DNA of 36,751 nt. Source: Rhodocyclaceae bacterium (GTDB lineage Bacteria; Pseudomonadota; Gammaproteobacteria; Burkholderiales; Rhodocyclaceae). This document shows, piece by piece, positions 35,923-36,751 of the stretch (the stretch's first letter is position 1; the number at the start of each line of letters is the position of its first letter). The translations under genes were made by a program, and so were the position numbers. Location of the stretch: positions 1 through 36,751 of the forward strand of contig JAFZMK010000271.1 of NCBI GenBank assembly GCA_017553285.1, given 5' to 3'. A model generated the notes under the pieces. That model worked only from the letters and a program-made list of their open reading frames with translations. It ran no database searches and had not been told where the DNA came from.

Positions 35923-36237
35923 ATGTCTTACTACCAACGTCATCTCTTTTTTTGCTGCCACCAGCACGACAACGACAAACCCTGCTGCGCCTCCCATGAT
36001 GCCGCCGCCATGTTTCACTACGCCAAAGAGCGCGTCGCCGAACTGGGGCTGAAAGGCAAGGGACAGGTGCGGGTGAGCAAATCCGGCTGCATGGGGCGCT
36101 GCAAACGCGGCCCGGTGGCAGTGGTCTATCCCGATGCCATCTGGTATCAGTGGCAAACGCGCGAAGACGTGGAAGAAATCCTCACCTCGCACCTGCGCGA
36201 CGGCGCGCCCGTCGAACGTCTGCGCCTGCCCGACTAA
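35923..36237 (+). CDS. Thioredoxin-like [2Fe-2S] ferredoxin
   Basis: The 104-residue protein resembles the thioredoxin-fold [2Fe-2S] ferredoxins (Shethna/NuoE-like). It has an N-terminal cysteine cluster Cys11-Cys12 and Cys21-Cys22 and the pair Cys56/Cys60 in SGCMGRCKRGP. One cysteine of each N-terminal pair with Cys56 and Cys60 would give the usual four ligands. VVYPD after the second pair is typical of the family. It probably carries single electrons, partner unknown. The ATG at 35923 is chosen since it starts the fold; the frame is open further upstream. Confidence 0.88.
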   Translation: MSYYQRHLFFCCHQHDNDKPCCASHDAAAMFHYAKERVAELGLKGKGQVRVSKSGCMGRCKRGPVAVVYPDAIWYQWQTREDVEEILTSHLRDGAPVERLRLPD

Positions 36238-36267
36238 GCGCCGCGCCCCGTTTCAGGAGAAGCCCGC

Positions 36268-36751
36268 ATGAGCCGCCCTGCCCCGACCGAAAAAATCCTG
36301 CTCTCCGGCGCTGCCGGACACATCGACACCTTGCTGGACCTGCCCGCCGAAGTGCGCGGCATCGCGCTGGTGTGCCATCCGCACCCGCTCTATGGCGGCG
36401 CCAACACCAACAAGGTGGTGCACACGCTGGCGCGCACCTTGCGCGATTTGGGCTATGCCGCGCTGCGCCCGAATTTTCGCGGCGTCGGGGAAAGCGACGG
36501 CACGCACGACGAAGGGCGCGGCGAAGTGCAGGACATGCTGCGCGTGCTGGCGTGGGCGCAGTCGCGCTGGCAACCCGGTCTGCCCATCGCGCTGGCGGGG
36601 TTTTCCTTTGGCGGCTTCATCCAGACGCGCGTTGCCCATCATCTCGCAGACGCGGGCAGTCCGGCGCAACGGCTGGCGCTGGTGGGGCTGGCGTGCGGCA
36701 ACGCCGCCGATGGTTCGCGTGACTATCCCACGCCGCCGCTGCCCGCAGGCG
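36268..36751 (+). CDS. Alpha/beta hydrolase (partial, cut by window end)
   Basis: The frame opens at ATG 36268 after an AGGAGA ribosome-binding site and runs to the window edge (161 codons visible). It has CHPHPLYGGANTNKVV near residue 40, RPNFRGVGESDG, and the nucleophile elbow GFSFGG, which are characteristic of a group of small bacterial alpha/beta hydrolases (~210-220 residues) of unknown substrate. The acid and histidine of the triad lie beyond the edge. It follows the ferredoxin gene by 30 bases. Confidence 0.88.
   Translation, partial: MSRPAPTEKILLSGAAGHIDTLLDLPAEVRGIALVCHPHPLYGGANTNKVVHTLARTLRDLGYAALRPNFRGVGESDGTHDEGRGEVQDMLRVLAWAQSRWQPGLPIALAGFSFGGFIQTRVAHHLADAGSPAQRLALVGLACGNAADGSRDYPTPPLPAG

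Overview
The window is a gene-dense, GC-rich stretch of proteobacterial chromosome. It most resembles a betaproteobacterium. Three inherited gene orders point there: lepA-lepB-DUF4845-rnc-era; leuC-(entericidin)-leuD-leuB-asd-fimV followed by truA-trpF-trpB-trpA-accD-folC-SPOR-cvpA-purF-metZ; and lptB-rpoN-hpf-ptsN-hprK. The genus cannot be fixed from the sequence alone. No rRNA, tRNA, CRISPR array, transposase or prophage gene was seen.

Layout. (1) 1-5997, minus strand: a GGDEF diguanylate cyclase, then lepA, lepB, a DUF4845 protein, rnc and era (cut by the window edge), covering ribosome assembly, protein export and RNA processing. (2) 6176-10656, plus strand: leucine biosynthesis (leuC, leuD, leuB) with a tiny entericidin-like lipoprotein between leuC and leuD, then asd. 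(3) 10787-13360: fimV, a polar hub protein, closed by a strong terminator. (4) 13416-14594: the one accessory-looking spot, holding a possible gene remnant and two related small membrane proteins on the minus strand whose 3' ends share a perfect 21-base repeat. (5) 14595-25161: a long plus-strand run with many 4-base stop/start overlaps: an EcfT/CbiQ-like membrane protein, truA, trpFBA, accD, folC, a SPOR protein, cvpA, purF and metZ, closed by a terminator. (6) 25393-27569: an AT-rich control region, a 42-residue membrane microprotein and a tonB-exbB-exbD energy-transduction cassette. (7) 27633-33258: recA, recX, lptB, rpoN, hpf, ptsN and hprK; recX, lptB and rpoN overlap by 4 bases each. (8) 33273-36751: ilvA, a VanZ-type membrane protein, a thioredoxin-like [2Fe-2S] ferredoxin and a truncated alpha/beta hydrolase.

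How the genes fit together. Amino-acid synthesis dominates: leucine, the aspartate-semialdehyde branch point, tryptophan, methionine (metZ) and isoleucine (ilvA). Purine (purF), folate (folC) and fatty-acid (accD) entry enzymes share the trp transcription run. The rpoN-hpf-ptsN-hprK block couples sigma-54, ribosome hibernation and the nitrogen-type phosphotransferase control system. TonB-ExbB-ExbD powers outer-membrane uptake, probably of iron or other scarce ligands. The items most worth a second look are the tandem small membrane proteins at 13546-14401, the microprotein preceding tonB, the joining of recA-recX to lptB, and possible RNA hairpins ahead of lepA and ptsN.
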